A stretch of 64,000 bases of DNA from positions 186,001 through 250,000 of the forward strand of contig NZ_BAAAZF010000001.1 of NCBI RefSeq assembly GCF_039536765.1, given 5' to 3'. Positions 26,697 to 36,077 of the stretch are shown here, one piece after another. Position 1 is the first letter of the stretch, and every line of letters starts with the position of its first letter. This stretch comes from Parerythrobacter jejuensis. GTDB lineage: Bacteria > Pseudomonadota > Alphaproteobacteria > Sphingomonadales > Sphingomonadaceae. The position numbers and the translations under genes are program-made. The notes under the pieces were generated by a model. The model had not been told where the DNA came from and made no database searches. It worked only from the letters and a program-made list of their open reading frames with translations.

Positions 26697-28042
26697 GCGA
26701 TTGCGGCTTGCTCCGTGAGTTCGGCGTTGTGCAGTCTTTTGCCCAGCCATGCAGATATCAGGCACATGCCGGCGCTTAGCAGCAATTGTTCCGCGATCGG
26801 GATGCCTGCAGCGGTCAGCGCCATGGCCATCAAAGATCCGCCAACCATCGCACCGGAATTGACGATGTTGTTGGCCGCAATCGTGCGCGAAGCCTGGCTT
26901 GTCGCGACCCTTGTGGTGAGAAACGCATAGAGCGGCACTACAAACATGCCGCCAGCTACCGAGATTCCCAACAGGCAAAGAAGGAGCACTGTGGCCATGG
27001 GCCAGGCGATGAATTCGGCAACATTCAGTAGCTCGGTAGGCTGGTCGGCCTGCCACATTTTGCAAACAACGTAGAACGCCACCACAAATGCGCCCATCGC
27101 GATCACCGAAACAGGGGAGTAGCGGGCGGAGACTGTTCCTTTGAGCAGGTGGTTGATCGTTACCGACCCGATTGCAACTCCAACCGAGAAAACCACCAGG
27201 AAGACACTGGCGACTTCCTTGCTGGCCATGATCACATTCTTGGCGAGGGGCGGGAACTGGATGAAGAGAACCGCGCCAATCGTCCAGAAAAAGCTGATGG
27301 CCAGAATGGCGTAGTAGACCTGCGCATCATGCATAGTGTTGCGGACCAGCTTGATCGAGGCACGGATGATATTCAGATCGATCTTCTCGACGTCCCCGAG
27401 CGGCGGGGCGGGGGGCACTTGCCGCGCCGAGATGTAACCGATCATCGAGGTCAGGATGATACCAGCCGCAGCGATTTCGACCGGGATCCAGCCCGCTAGG
27501 ATGGTTCCGGCCAAAATGGCGACATAGGTTCCGGCCTCCACCAGCCCCGTGCCGGCAAGCACCTCGTCTTCTTGCAGATGCTGTGGCAGGATGGCGTATT
27601 TGATCGGGCCCAGGAAGGTCGATTGCACACCAGTTAGAAACAGCGCAAACAGCATCAGGACAATCGGAAAAGTGGTGTCGATTGTCATGAAGCCGAGCGG
27701 GATCGAAACGGGCAGGTCATATCCCCGCCAGGCGAGGTACAAGCCGCTGGCCCCGATAATCATCAAGCCGATTTCGCAGAATTTTACTTTGCGGATGATG
27801 GAGGCTTTGTCCCGCATATCCGCCAATTGCCCTGCCAACGCTGAGAGCACGAAGAAGGGGAGGATAAACAAGCCGGAGGCAACCGCGCTGAAAAGTCCCT
27901 CAGCTGCTTCGGAATTGTAGACGAAATAGACCACAAACAGGACCATCGCGGTCTTGTAGAGGTTGTCGTTGAAGGCATTCAGCAGCTGTGTTGTGAACAG
28001 CGGCAGGAAGCGGCGGCGGCGCAGCAGTTTGAGCGTCGTCAT
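26693..28042 (-). CDS. MFS transporter, LplT (lysophospholipid) type
   Basis: A 449-residue twelve-helix permease. The start LLRRRRFLPLFTTQLLNAFNDNLYK is the hallmark of the LplT/Aas MFS branch that flips lysophospholipids across the inner membrane. In many alphaproteobacteria this module is fused to an acyltransferase and acyl-ACP synthetase; here it stands alone and no acyltransferase is adjacent. Neighbouring pgsA, transcribed divergently, also works in phospholipid metabolism. Its stop shares a CTAG with the convergent small gene. Confidence 0.85.
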   Translation of the reverse strand: MTTLKLLRRRRFLPLFTTQLLNAFNDNLYKTAMVLFVVYFVYNSEAAEGLFSAVASGLFILPFFVLSALAGQLADMRDKASIIRKVKFCEIGLMIIGASGLYLAWRGYDLPVSIPLGFMTIDTTFPIVLMLFALFLTGVQSTFLGPIKYAILPQHLQEDEVLAGTGLVEAGTYVAILAGTILAGWIPVEIAAAGIILTSMIGYISARQVPPAPPLGDVEKIDLNIIRASIKLVRNTMHDAQVYYAILAISFFWTIGAVLFIQFPPLAKNVIMASKEVASVFLVVFSVGVAIGSVTINHLLKGTVSARYSPVSVIAMGAFVVAFYVVCKMWQADQPTELLNVAEFIAWPMATVLLLCLLGISVAGGMFVVPLYAFLTTRVATSQASRTIAANNIVNSGAMVGGSLMAMALTAAGIPIAEQLLLSAGMCLISAWLGKRLHNAELTEQAAIA

Positions 28043-28161
28043 AGGTTCCCCTTGCGCGCCATCGGCGCCGTCATGGCGACCCTAGAGGAGCAATGTGCCG
28101 GGGCATAGGGTGCAGAACCGCTTTTTCCTGCGCGCAAGCTAGGCTAGGTGATCAAAGCAAG

Positions 28162-28728
28162 ATGCTGAACCTGCCAAACATCCTGACCCTGTCGCGCATA
28201 TTTGCGGTACCGTTGCTGGCCTTCTTCATTTGGTGGCCAGGTTGGGAAGTCGGTTTTGCAATCGGCTTCGTGCTCTATGCCCTGATCGGAATTACCGACT
28301 ATTTCGACGGTTACGTCGCCCGGGCGCAAGGCACCGTGTCGAAACTGGGCATGTTTCTGGACCCAATTGCAGACAAGATAATGGTCGCGGCCGTTATCCT
28401 GGTTCTTACGGCGCAAGGCGTATTGCGCGGACCCTATGTTGGCGATTTCCATGTGGTCGCCGGCCTGATTATCCTGATGCGCGAAATCGCCGTATCAGGC
28501 TTGCGGGAGTTTCTTGCCGGACTTCAGGTGTCCGTGCCGGTAACGAAGCTGGCCAAATGGAAAACAACGCTTCAGCTTCTTGCGCTAGGTGCTCTGATCC
28601 TTGGGCAAGCGGTGCCGCACTATGAATGGGTCCACCTGACCGGTCTGGTAAGCCTCTGGAGCGCCGCGGTGTTGACGCTGATCACCGGTTGGGATTACCT
28701 GCGTGTCGGTCTCAAGCACATGGATTAA
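28162..28728 (+). CDS. pgsA: CDP-diacylglycerol-glycerol-3-phosphate 3-phosphatidyltransferase
   Basis: Commits CDP-diacylglycerol to phosphatidylglycerol. The CDP-alcohol phosphatidyltransferase motif DGxxAR-x8-GxxxDxxxD is complete (DGYVAR, then GMFLDPIAD, about residues 49-71). From ATG 28162 (MLNLPNILTLSR) the protein has 188 residues, the standard size with several membrane helices. An in-frame start at 28093 would add a non-conserved leader. It runs divergently from the LplT-like gene. Confidence 0.95.
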   Translation: MLNLPNILTLSRIFAVPLLAFFIWWPGWEVGFAIGFVLYALIGITDYFDGYVARAQGTVSKLGMFLDPIADKIMVAAVILVLTAQGVLRGPYVGDFHVVAGLIILMREIAVSGLREFLAGLQVSVPVTKLAKWKTTLQLLALGALILGQAVPHYEWVHLTGLVSLWSAAVLTLITGWDYLRVGLKHMD

Positions 28729-28752
28729 GACTGCAAGAGCGCGCAGCACCTC

Positions 28753-29724
28753 CTAGATCAGTGCGCCAAGCGCTTCGCTGAATGCGTGGCTGGATGATGC
28801 CAGTGTGCGCGGCTGCCGGCGGTGCACCCTATTTTCCGGATCGGCACGCAGTTCCAAGGCAAGATCTTCGATCAGGGCTTCTATCTCGCTAGCGGTTGAG
28901 GCTTGCATGCGCGCCAGGCCCGGCAGGTGTTTGAGGTCTAGATGGGTCAGACCGAACTGGAAGAGTTCGCGGAAGGCAACGCGCTCGCTCAGGCCCCGGC
29001 CAATTCGAAAATCGTGCCGGATTGCGAGTTTCTCGAGTGCCTCATCCACACGCTCAATCTGGCGGCGTTCTGCATGGCGGACCCGGTTCTTGGTAACAAT
29101 CCAGTCTATCGGGCCCTGGCCGATCCGAGCTCTCTCTTCGCGCAAATCCGTTACCAGCGAGGCGAAGCAGCCAGAATTGCTGACCGCGCCGGTAACCGGA
29201 CTATGGCGGCCCAGCAATTCAAGATCGAGGAAGGAGGCATTGACCGGAGTGACCAAAGTATCGGCCATCGCAATTGCGCGGCGGAATACGGGCGAGTCTG
29301 CGCCCGCTGCATCGATGACTATGAAGTCCGCCTTGGAATCCAACCTCAGGATTTCCTGCCATAACTGGGCTGCGCACGGACGTTCGAGGACGGAATGAGA
29401 CGGCATCGGCAGGTCGACTGCCAGGCTTGTCGCGGTGCCTTCCCGGTATTGAAGGACCCTGTGGAGGGTCCGTTGGCGACGGTCGAGATCAATCGCGACA
29501 ACCCGCTGCCCCATGTCGGCAAGAGCAATTGCGCAATGGAATGCGAGTGTCGATTTTCCGACGCCTCCCTTTTCGTTGGCGAAGGTTACGACCTTTCCGG
29601 GGAGTTTTCTGCGATTCTTGATATCGGCGAGTATGACGCTGGGATGCTCGCCATCGCTAGAAACCGGAGATAACGCACGAGGCGGCGATCCAAATCCGCC
29701 GTTATGGCCATTGTCATTCAGCAT
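28753..29724 (-). CDS. mipZ: Division plane positioning ATPase MipZ
   Basis: ParA-superfamily ATPase that forms a bipolar gradient and blocks FtsZ assembly away from midcell in alphaproteobacteria. The deviant Walker A KGGVGKST is at residues 52-59 from this start. DLDRRQRTLHR and the conserved pairs VTPVNASFLDLELLG and GLSERVAFRELFQFGLTHLDL match MipZ rather than plasmid ParA. The N-terminal 40 residues and C-terminal tail are longer than in Caulobacter. ATG 29724 has ggggg nine bases upstream; GTG 29772 is possible. A perfect DnaA box lies just upstream. Confidence 0.9.
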   Translation of the reverse strand: MLNDNGHNGGFGSPPRALSPVSSDGEHPSVILADIKNRRKLPGKVVTFANEKGGVGKSTLAFHCAIALADMGQRVVAIDLDRRQRTLHRVLQYREGTATSLAVDLPMPSHSVLERPCAAQLWQEILRLDSKADFIVIDAAGADSPVFRRAIAMADTLVTPVNASFLDLELLGRHSPVTGAVSNSGCFASLVTDLREERARIGQGPIDWIVTKNRVRHAERRQIERVDEALEKLAIRHDFRIGRGLSERVAFRELFQFGLTHLDLKHLPGLARMQASTASEIEALIEDLALELRADPENRVHRRQPRTLASSSHAFSEALGALI

Positions 29725-29764
29725 TAAAGGCAGCCCCCAGAACTCGTGCCCAAAACCGATTCGG

Positions 29765-29773
29765 TTATCCACA
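29765..29773 (+). promoter_or_regulatory. Perfect DnaA box upstream of mipZ
   Basis: TTATCCACA, the consensus R1-type DnaA box, lies about 41 bases before the mipZ ATG at 29724. It is the only one I noticed here, so it is not an origin but could let DnaA influence mipZ expression. Confidence 0.5.
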
Positions 29774-29792
29774 GGAGGCTAACAGGTTTTTT

Positions 29793-29835
29793 CTGACGGA
29801 CTAGCCGGTAACGCGAGCTAGCCGAGTCCGATCAG
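29793..29835. repeat. Imperfect hairpin between the PilZ gene and mipZ
   Basis: Arms CTGA-GGACT (29793-29802) and AGTCC-TCAG (29825-29835) form a nine-pair stem with a small internal loop. No T-run follows on the minus strand, so it is not a canonical terminator for the PilZ gene; it may be part of the mipZ leader. Confidence 0.35.
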
Positions 29836-29910
29836 TAAGCTCGCGGTATTTCAAATAGTTGCGCGCAAATTCATGCTTAATGCAGGGGTGAACCTGCGAC
29901 GCACTTGGCC

Positions 29911-30246
29911 TTAGCCGATGAGTGGCAGGCCGAATCGATCCCGTGGATCGTTGGCGTCAAACTTCTCCGCAGTCGCAGTATAACCAAGCATTTCGACGAT
30001 CTTCTGGTGCACGGGGGTCGCGAATTTCACGCCGGCTTGTTTATCGACTTTCCAGACGATGATGCCCTGTGCTGTCGCCATGTCACGCAGATTGACTTCG
30101 ATCTCCGATCCCTCGCGGGCCGAGGAATTGCGCGTTTCGATCATGCAACCACCGCTGGAAAGGTTGTAGAGCGTAGCAACATCCTTCTCGCCGTCGATGC
30201 GGCAAGGAATTTCTTCATCGGTATCAAAACGATTGAACGAGCGCAT
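29911..30246 (-). CDS. PilZ-domain protein
   Basis: A 111-residue single PilZ domain. The cyclic-di-GMP pattern is only partly kept: the N-terminal RFDTDEEIPCRI replaces the usual RxxxR, and the second motif is LSSGGCMIET in place of D/NxSxxG. Binding may thus be weak. From ATG 30246 (MRSFNRFD) a strong ggagggg ribosome site lies upstream; the reading upstream of it enters oxyR in another frame. It follows oxyR on the same strand with an 85-base gap containing a 14-base palindrome. Confidence 0.82.
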   Translation of the reverse strand: MRSFNRFDTDEEIPCRIDGEKDVATLYNLSSGGCMIETRNSSAREGSEIEVNLRDMATAQGIIVWKVDKQAGVKFATPVHQKIVEMLGYTATAEKFDANDPRDRFGLPLIG

Positions 30247-30292
30247 CTGTGCCCCTCCTGCGAAACAAGTAGGGCTCCTTATGGGCAAAGAT

Positions 30293-30306
30293 ACCAAATA
30301 TTTGGT
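30293..30306 (-). promoter_or_regulatory. 14-base perfect palindrome before the PilZ gene
   Basis: ACCAAATATTTGGT is a perfect palindrome about 47 bases upstream of the PilZ start, AT-rich and beyond the oxyR stop. It is well placed for an operator. Confidence 0.4.
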
Positions 30307-30331
30307 GAATTTGGCTGATGGCGCTGGTTTG

Positions 30332-31228
30332 CTAGCCGGCGCGCAACTCCTCCGCGAACAGTTTGAACTCGTCAGCGCGGGGCGAATTCTTACGCCAGAT
30401 GAGGGCGATTTCACGCTGGGCCGCAGCCGATTTGAGCGGTCTCGCCACGACGTCGGTCCCTTTGAGGATCCCGGCATCCAGGGCCATCTGCGGTAACATG
30501 GTAAGGCCCAATCCGTTGTCGACCATCTGGACCAGCGTGTGCAAGCTGGTACCGATCATCGTGGCGCTGCCCCTCAATTCTGGCCGGTTGCACGCTGCCA
30601 AAGCGTGCTCCTTCAAACAGTGCCCGTCTTCCAGCAGCAGTAACCGACCTTCATCGATCATGCTTGGTTTTACGATCTCGGGCGGGTCCCGCGGGTCGTC
30701 CTTCGGAAACGCTACGAAAAGCCGATCCTCGGCAATGTTCTCCAGTTCGACCTCACCGGTCGCGAAGGGCAGGGCGAGCAGCACGCAATCCACGCGTCCG
30801 TGATGCAGAGATTCCACCGCGTCTGCGCTCGTTTCTTCGCGCAAGAACAGCTTCAATTCTGGCCGCTCTTTGCGCAGGCGGGGGAGGATGCGCGGCAGCA
30901 AGAAGGGCGCGATTGTGGGAATCACACTCATCCGCAGCGTGCCCGACAGCGGTTTTCCTGCCGCTTGGACAAGGTCAGAAAGTTCCTCTGCCTCGCGCAA
31001 CAAGCGGTGTGCTTTCTCGACCACCTGATTGCCGAGCGGAGTGAAACGAACTACGCGCCGGCTCCGCTCGACCAATGTCACACCCAGCAAAGATTCCAGT
31101 TCGCGGATGCCTGCACTCAGTGTCGACTGGGAGACAAAACTGGCCTCTGCCGCGCGCCCGAAATGGCCATGCTCGTGCAGGGCAACGAGATACTGCAATT
31201 GCTTGATGGTGGGGAGGTAAGTGCTCAC
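30332..31228 (-). CDS. oxyR: Hydrogen peroxide sensor OxyR (LysR family)
   Basis: A 298-residue LysR-type regulator. The N-terminal winged helix-turn-helix (LPTIKQLQYLVALHEHGHFGRAAE) is followed by the sensor domain with the two peroxide-reactive cysteines in GHCLKEHALAAC, C204 and C213, spaced as in E. coli OxyR. The C-terminal segment TLVQMVDNGLGLTMLPQMAL is also conserved. It regulates catalase and peroxidase genes elsewhere; no catalase lies beside it. It ends 9 bases upstream-strandwise of rnd, which precedes it on the minus strand, so rnd-oxyR may be one unit. Confidence 0.93.
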   Translation of the reverse strand: MSTYLPTIKQLQYLVALHEHGHFGRAAEASFVSQSTLSAGIRELESLLGVTLVERSRRVVRFTPLGNQVVEKAHRLLREAEELSDLVQAAGKPLSGTLRMSVIPTIAPFLLPRILPRLRKERPELKLFLREETSADAVESLHHGRVDCVLLALPFATGEVELENIAEDRLFVAFPKDDPRDPPEIVKPSMIDEGRLLLLEDGHCLKEHALAACNRPELRGSATMIGTSLHTLVQMVDNGLGLTMLPQMALDAGILKGTDVVARPLKSAAAQREIALIWRKNSPRADEFKLFAEELRAG

Positions 31229-31237
31229 TGCCGGGGC

Positions 31238-32449
31238 CTATTCCGCAGCCAATTCGTCCTGGGCCTCGGCCAATTGCTCCGCCATATCATCGACGTGGGT
31301 CATGGTCAGCTTGCCTCGTTTTACGGCGAAGGCCAATTTTCCCTCGACCAGCTCGAGTGCATCCTTGCCGAAGACTTCATACCGCCAGCCTTCCAGGATA
31401 GGCAGGTCGCGGACCCCTGCGGCGAGGGCTTCCATCTCGTCTGATTTGGTAAGCAACCGTGAGGCTATGTCGATTTCGCGAGCGCGGATTTTGAGCAGCA
31501 GCTTGAGCAGGTCGGCTACCAGTGCGCCTTCCTTGCCGAGCGGAGCGCCACGCTTGGACTTGACCGGCATTTCATCCTGCGGGAGCGGCTCAGCTTTCTC
31601 GATCACTTTTAGAAGCCGCTTGCCAATGTCATTGTCGCGCCAGGCCTGACTTAGCCCGCGAACCTTTGCCAAGTCAGCCTGTCGCTTCGGCGGATGGCTG
31701 GCAATATCGCTCAGCGTCTCATCGCGCATGATCCGGCCACGCGGGATGTTCTTGTGTTGGGCCTCGCTTTCGCGCCACGCGGCCAGGGCCTTCAACCGGC
31801 CAAGAACGGCCGGATTGCGGCCGGGTGACCGGATTCGGCGCCAGGCGATAGCCGCGTCATTCTCGTAATTGGACGGGTCTGCGAGCTTTTCCATTTCGGC
31901 ATTCAGCCATGCACCGCGACCGGTCTTGATCAGTTTCTTCAAAATCTTGGGAAAGATCTTGGCAAGGTGGGTCACGTCGCCGATGGCATATTCGATTTGG
32001 CGGTCGGTCAGCGGGCGACGCCCCCAATCGGTAAAGCGCGCACCCTTGTCTACCGTAATGCCCAGCCAGCTCTCGACCAGATTGGCGTAGCCGATCTGTT
32101 CGGACTGGCTGATCGCCATCATCGCGATTTGCGTATCGAAGATAGGGTGAGGCGTCTTGCCGGTCAGGTTGTAGATGATTTCAACATCCTGGCCGCCAGC
32201 ATGGAAGATCTTGAGGATGTCCTCGTTGTCGCACATCAGATCGAGGAGCGGGGCAAGATCGATACCGTCGGCCAGAGGATCAATCGCTGCTGCCTCGTCT
32301 TCATTGCCCACCTGGACCAGGCAAAGCTCAGGCCAGTAGGTGTTTTCGCGCATGAATTCTGTATCGATGCAGACGAACTCTCCTTCAGAGAGGCGTTCGC
32401 ACAACGCGGCCAGCGTTTCGGTATCGGTAATCAGATCGTGTATTTTCAT
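31238..32449 (-). CDS. rnd: Ribonuclease D
   Basis: A 403-residue 3'-to-5' exoribonuclease of the DEDD family. D29 and E31 (CIDTEFMRE) form Exo I, FHAGGQDVEII forms Exo II, and the YAIGDVTHL element forms Exo III. The C-terminal half contains an HRDC domain beginning near residue 205 (AWRRIRSPGRN). It matures tRNA and other RNA 3' ends. ATG 32449 follows an aagaaaaagacag stretch. Confidence 0.94.
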   Translation of the reverse strand: MKIHDLITDTETLAALCERLSEGEFVCIDTEFMRENTYWPELCLVQVGNEDEAAAIDPLADGIDLAPLLDLMCDNEDILKIFHAGGQDVEIIYNLTGKTPHPIFDTQIAMMAISQSEQIGYANLVESWLGITVDKGARFTDWGRRPLTDRQIEYAIGDVTHLAKIFPKILKKLIKTGRGAWLNAEMEKLADPSNYENDAAIAWRRIRSPGRNPAVLGRLKALAAWRESEAQHKNIPRGRIMRDETLSDIASHPPKRQADLAKVRGLSQAWRDNDIGKRLLKVIEKAEPLPQDEMPVKSKRGAPLGKEGALVADLLKLLLKIRAREIDIASRLLTKSDEMEALAAGVRDLPILEGWRYEVFGKDALELVEGKLAFAVKRGKLTMTHVDDMAEQLAEAQDELAAE

Positions 32450-32512
32450 CTGTCTTTTTCTTGTTTGGGCGGAGTGCCGCCTCTCGGGAGTAATCCCAGT
32501 CAGGCCGCCGAC

Positions 32513-32541
32513 TTGACAAAGCCGCCGGCTTCCCCTGTTAG
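32513..32541 (+). promoter_or_regulatory. Promoter for aspS
   Basis: Perfect TTGACA at 32513-32518, a 17-base spacer and TGTTAG at 32536-32541, about 98 bases before the aspS ATG. It is among the best sigma-70 matches in the window. Confidence 0.55.
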
Positions 32542-32638
32542 CGCGCGCAAATTCCGGCTAGGGCGATGCTGATTTTGCAACCCTGTTGCGAACGAGCGCG
32601 CCCTTAGCCCTATAGCTCCGAAAATGGAAAGATTTTAG

Positions 32639-34432
32639 ATGCACGCCTATCGTACCCACAACTGTGCACAGCTGACGAAGGAAAAAGTCGGCGAAACAGT
32701 CCGCCTTTCGGGCTGGATCCACCGCAAGCGCGACCATGGCGGAGTGCTGTTTGTCGATCTCCGCGACCATTATGGCATCACGCAAGTGGTCGCCGATGAG
32801 GATTCGCCCGCGCTGCCGATCCTAGACGCCCTGAAACTGGAAAGCGTGGTAACCATCGATGGCGATGTGAAGGCGCGCGATGCAGAGGCGGTTAACGCCA
32901 ACCTCCCTACTGGCGAGATCGAAGTGTTCGCGCGCTCTGTGACCGTGCAGAGCAAAGCGGAAGAGCTGCCCCTGCCAGTTGCAGGCGAGCAGGACTACCC
33001 CGAAGATATCCGCCTCAAATATCGTTTTGTCGATCTGCGACGCGAAACGATGCACCGCAACATCATGCTGCGGAGCCAGGTTATCAGTTCAATCCGCAAG
33101 CGTATGATCGAACAGGATTTCAACGAAATCCAGACGCCAATTCTAGCGGCTTCCAGCCCCGAAGGCGCGCGTGATTACATTGTGCCAAGCCGGCTGCATC
33201 CAGGCACTTTCTACGCGCTCCCGCAGGCACCCCAGATGTTCAAGCAGCTTCTGATGGTGGCTGGCTTTGACCGCTATTTCCAGATTGCCCCATGCTTTCG
33301 CGACGAAGATCTACGTGCCGACCGGAGCCCGGAATTTTACCAGCTCGACTTCGAAATGAGCTTCGCAACACAGGAAGATGTGTTCCAGGCTATCGAGCCT
33401 GTCCTCGCGGGGGTATTCGAGGAGTTTGCCAATGGCAAAAGTGTTACGCCGTCCGGCGAATTCCCTCGCATTCCCTATGCCGAAGCGATGCTGAAATATG
33501 GCAGTGACAAGCCGGACCTACGCAATCCACTGGTGATCAGCGATGTGACAGATCACTTCCAGACTTCAGGGTTTGGCTTGTTCGAGAAGATTGTCGGCAC
33601 TGGTGGATGTGTCCGCGTGATTCCAGCACCAAACACCAATGAGAAGAGCCGCAAGTTTTTCGACGAGATGAATGACTGGGCGCGCAGGGAAGGTTTTGCC
33701 GGACTTGGCTACGTTACGCGCAAGGGCGGTGAATTTGGCGGCCCAATCGCCAAGAATCACGGCCCTGAGAACATGGCAAAGCTCTATGACGAGCTGGGCC
33801 TTGGCGAAAATGATGGACTGTTCTTCGCAGCAGGTAAGGATAAGGATGCAGCGAAGCTCGCTGGAGCCGCCCGGACACGCGTTGGCGAGTTGTTGGAGCT
33901 GATCGAAGAAGGCTGCTTCAAATTCTGCTGGATCGTCGACTTCCCGATGTTCGAGTATGACGAAGAAGCGAAGAAGGTCGACTTCAGCCATAACCCGTTC
34001 TCCATGCCGCAGGGCGAGATGGAAGCGCTGGAAAATGAAGACCCGCTTGAAATCCTCGCCTGGCAATATGACATTGTGTGCAACGGTTACGAATTGAGTT
34101 CAGGCGCGATCCGGAACCACCGGCCGGATATCATGTACAAGGCCTTCGAAATCGCGGGCTACGACAAGGAAACCGTTGATCGCGAATTCTCGGGCATGAT
34201 CGAGGCATTCAAGCTGGGGGCGCCGCCGCATGGTGGTTCTGCACCGGGAATTGACCGGATTGTCATGCTGCTCGCTGACGAGCCGAATATTCGTGAAGTG
34301 ATCGCGTTCCCGCTCAATCAGAAGGCACAGGACCTGATGATGGGCGCACCATCACAGGTGCCAGCGCGGGCCCTGCGCGATGTCCACATTCGCACGGTCG
34401 AACCGCCTAAGAAGGAAGGCGAGGGCCAGTAG
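32639..34432 (+). CDS. aspS: Aspartyl-tRNA synthetase
   Basis: Class II synthetase of the bacterial type, 597 residues, with the N-terminal OB-fold anticodon domain (residues 1-110), then the catalytic domain with [18 protein letters not shown] (motif 2) and the GIDRIVMLL motif 3, and the GAD insertion domain in the middle. Alphaproteobacteria usually have a non-discriminating form that also charges tRNA-Asn for GatCAB, but I cannot decide that by eye. ATG 32639 lacks a strong ribosome site but the N-terminus [12 protein letters not shown] is standard. Confidence 0.97.
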   Translation: MHAYRTHNCAQLTKEKVGETVRLSGWIHRKRDHGGVLFVDLRDHYGITQVVADEDSPALPILDALKLESVVTIDGDVKARDAEAVNANLPTGEIEVFARSVTVQSKAEELPLPVAGEQDYPEDIRLKYRFVDLRRETMHRNIMLRSQVISSIRKRMIEQDFNEIQTPILAASSPEGARDYIVPSRLHPGTFYALPQAPQMFKQLLMVAGFDRYFQIAPCFRDEDLRADRSPEFYQLDFEMSFATQEDVFQAIEPVLAGVFEEFANGKSVTPSGEFPRIPYAEAMLKYGSDKPDLRNPLVISDVTDHFQTSGFGLFEKIVGTGGCVRVIPAPNTNEKSRKFFDEMNDWARREGFAGLGYVTRKGGEFGGPIAKNHGPENMAKLYDELGLGENDGLFFAAGKDKDAAKLAGAARTRVGELLELIEEGCFKFCWIVDFPMFEYDEEAKKVDFSHNPFSMPQGEMEALENEDPLEILAWQYDIVCNGYELSSGAIRNHRPDIMYKAFEIAGYDKETVDREFSGMIEAFKLGAPPHGGSAPGIDRIVMLLADEPNIREVIAFPLNQKAQDLMMGAPSQVPARALRDVHIRTVEPPKKEGEGQ

Positions 34433-34676
34433 GCGGCTGCCAAGAAACTCACCCATGCAAGAAACGGGTTGTGGAGCTTTGTGCTCCTGACGAGGGCCAG
34501 CTTGCGTCAAAGAGGCCTTGGGCGAAGCCGAGCCGATCGAAACGAATACGACTGCAGAGTGGTGATTGCAAAACCGCCGTGTCGTGGTCATTGTCATGCC
34601 AAAAGATGCCGCGCAGCTTTAGACGAGGCACAATCCAGTCGGGTCGATAATTCTTACGGATTGGGGACAGATTCAG

Positions 34677-35606
34677 ATGCGACTGAAACGGCGAATTTTT
34701 GGCACCGGTGCAATTGCTTCCTTGGCCTTTGCCGCACCGGTGGCTGCAGAGACCATGACAGTATCCGGGATTTACCCCGCGCCAAATGCGCGTGCTGCGG
34801 TGCTCGACTCGATTGCAATCGAACAATTTGGCGGGGAGGAGGGCGGTAGCCTTTCGATAACGGTGGGTGATCGCCTGCGCGGTGTTTCGATTGATGGCAC
34901 GCCCTATTTCAGGATACTTCCGGCCAGTGTCGCACGTGATGCCGATGCTGCATTGCGCGGCGCCGTGATCACGGACATCGATGTCGAACGCAGCTCTTCG
35001 AAGACCGTGAGCCAATGTGTCGAGCGGGACGAGCATCGCAAATGTGTCCAGCGACGCAAGGAAGAGGTGCCGTGCGAACGCTTGTTGGTGTCGGTCAGGC
35101 CGTCCTTGCGGCTGATTTCGGTGGACGGAGAATTGCTTCATTCGCAGGATCGCAGGGTCACCCGTGAAAAAAGATACTGCGCCGACGAGGACCAACCCTC
35201 GCCAATGCCTATGATCCGCGAAGCAGTGAACGAGATTGCAGACAGTTTGCGGTATGCCATTGCGCCGGTTGAACGCTCCGAAGCCATCCGCTTGCTCGAA
35301 TCCCGCAAGGGCATGGATCGTGATGCAGGGCGTTCTTTCCGTGATGCTGTGCGCATGACAAAACGCAATGTGACTGCTGCATGTGATGCGTTCTCGGCGC
35401 TAGAGCCGACGATCGGAGACCATGTTTCACTGATCTTCAATCTGGGCCTGTGCGCCGAGTCTGCAAATGATTTTGATGCTGCGGAACGGTATTATAATCA
35501 GGCACTTCAGATTGATTCTTCCAAGACGCAATCTGCCTCAGGCCTTGAGAGAATCAGGCAACGGGAATTGGGGCTACAACAGGTTGCCTCGCGCTACGGG
35601 GCATAG
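34677..35606 (+). CDS. Secreted TPR protein of unknown function
   Basis: A 309-residue protein with a signal peptide (MRLKRR start, cleavage near VAAE). A beta-rich domain (about residues 25-190) includes a cysteine cluster ([23 protein letters not shown]). A helical end with one or two TPR-like repeats ([23 protein letters not shown]) follows. I do not recognise a named family. It stands alone between aspS and acpP. ATG 34677 is preceded by ttggggaca. The 244 bases before it hold no gene; they contain only a short GGAGC/GCTCC hairpin (34473-34487). Confidence 0.75.
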   Translation: MRLKRRIFGTGAIASLAFAAPVAAETMTVSGIYPAPNARAAVLDSIAIEQFGGEEGGSLSITVGDRLRGVSIDGTPYFRILPASVARDADAALRGAVITDIDVERSSSKTVSQCVERDEHRKCVQRRKEEVPCERLLVSVRPSLRLISVDGELLHSQDRRVTREKRYCADEDQPSPMPMIREAVNEIADSLRYAIAPVERSEAIRLLESRKGMDRDAGRSFRDAVRMTKRNVTAACDAFSALEPTIGDHVSLIFNLGLCAESANDFDAAERYYNQALQIDSSKTQSASGLERIRQRELGLQQVASRYGA

Positions 35607-35728
35607 ATCTCAGGAGAATTGCTGCTCGGGCCCATGTTTGCACAAAGCCGCTACGGCTCTTGCACATGCCCCTTGCGTTCATTAGGGCGAAAGCCAATCT
35701 AATAACCCCACCAAATAGAGGGATGAAT

Positions 35729-35965
35729 ATGAGCGATACTGCTGACCGCGTGCAGAAAATTGTTGTCGAGCATCTCGGCGTCGAAGGTGACAAGGTCACC
35801 CAGGAAGCCAGCTTCATTGATGATCTGGGCGCAGACAGCCTCGACATCGTCGAGCTGGTGATGGCCTTCGAAGAAGAATTCGGTGTGGAAATCCCCGACG
35901 ATGCGGCTGAGAAAATCAGCACAGTTGGCGACGCCACGAAGTATATCGAAGAGCACAAGGGCTAA
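35729..35965 (+). CDS. acpP: Acyl carrier protein
   Basis: Carrier of growing acyl chains in type II fatty acid synthesis. The 78-residue acidic protein has the phosphopantetheine serine S37 in [15 protein letters not shown] 35729 ([11 protein letters not shown]) follows gagggatga; an ATG two codons earlier (35723) is possible. A hairpin separates it from fabF, and the order acpP-fabF-mltG is common. Confidence 0.97.
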   Translation: MSDTADRVQKIVVEHLGVEGDKVTQEASFIDDLGADSLDIVELVMAFEEEFGVEIPDDAAEKISTVGDATKYIEEHKG

Positions 35966-36011
35966 TCGCTCTTCACGCTTTTCCCCGTCTGCCCATGGCA
36001 GCGGGGCCTGA

Positions 36012-36040
36012 CAGGCCCGACCCTTCGAGGGCCGGGCCTG
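36012..36040 (+). terminator. Hairpin between acpP and fabF (possible attenuator)
   Basis: Thirteen-base arms, CAGGCCCGACCCT and AGGGCCGGGCCTG, with one mismatch and a three-base TCG loop. The following bases (TTGCATATTC) give only a poor T-run. This would reduce read-through or protect the acpP 3' end, allowing more acpP than fabF. Confidence 0.5.
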
Positions 36041-36077
36041 TTGCATATTCAGCTAGACTGATTTTTCGGAGAATTGC

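Noticed and set aside
26463-27065. Minus-strand frame of about 200 codons over the small gene and MFS end
   Set aside because: It overlaps the MFS gene in another frame on the same strand and has atypical Cys/His/Arg composition.
29765-29773. DnaA box as sign of a replication origin
   Set aside because: A single box without clustered boxes, AT-rich unwinding region or dnaA/hemE/parAB neighbours does not support an origin.
34449-35195. Minus-strand frame of about 248 codons before the secreted TPR gene
   Set aside because: Antisense to a gene with a clear signal peptide; Cys/His/Arg-rich composition typical of shadow frames.
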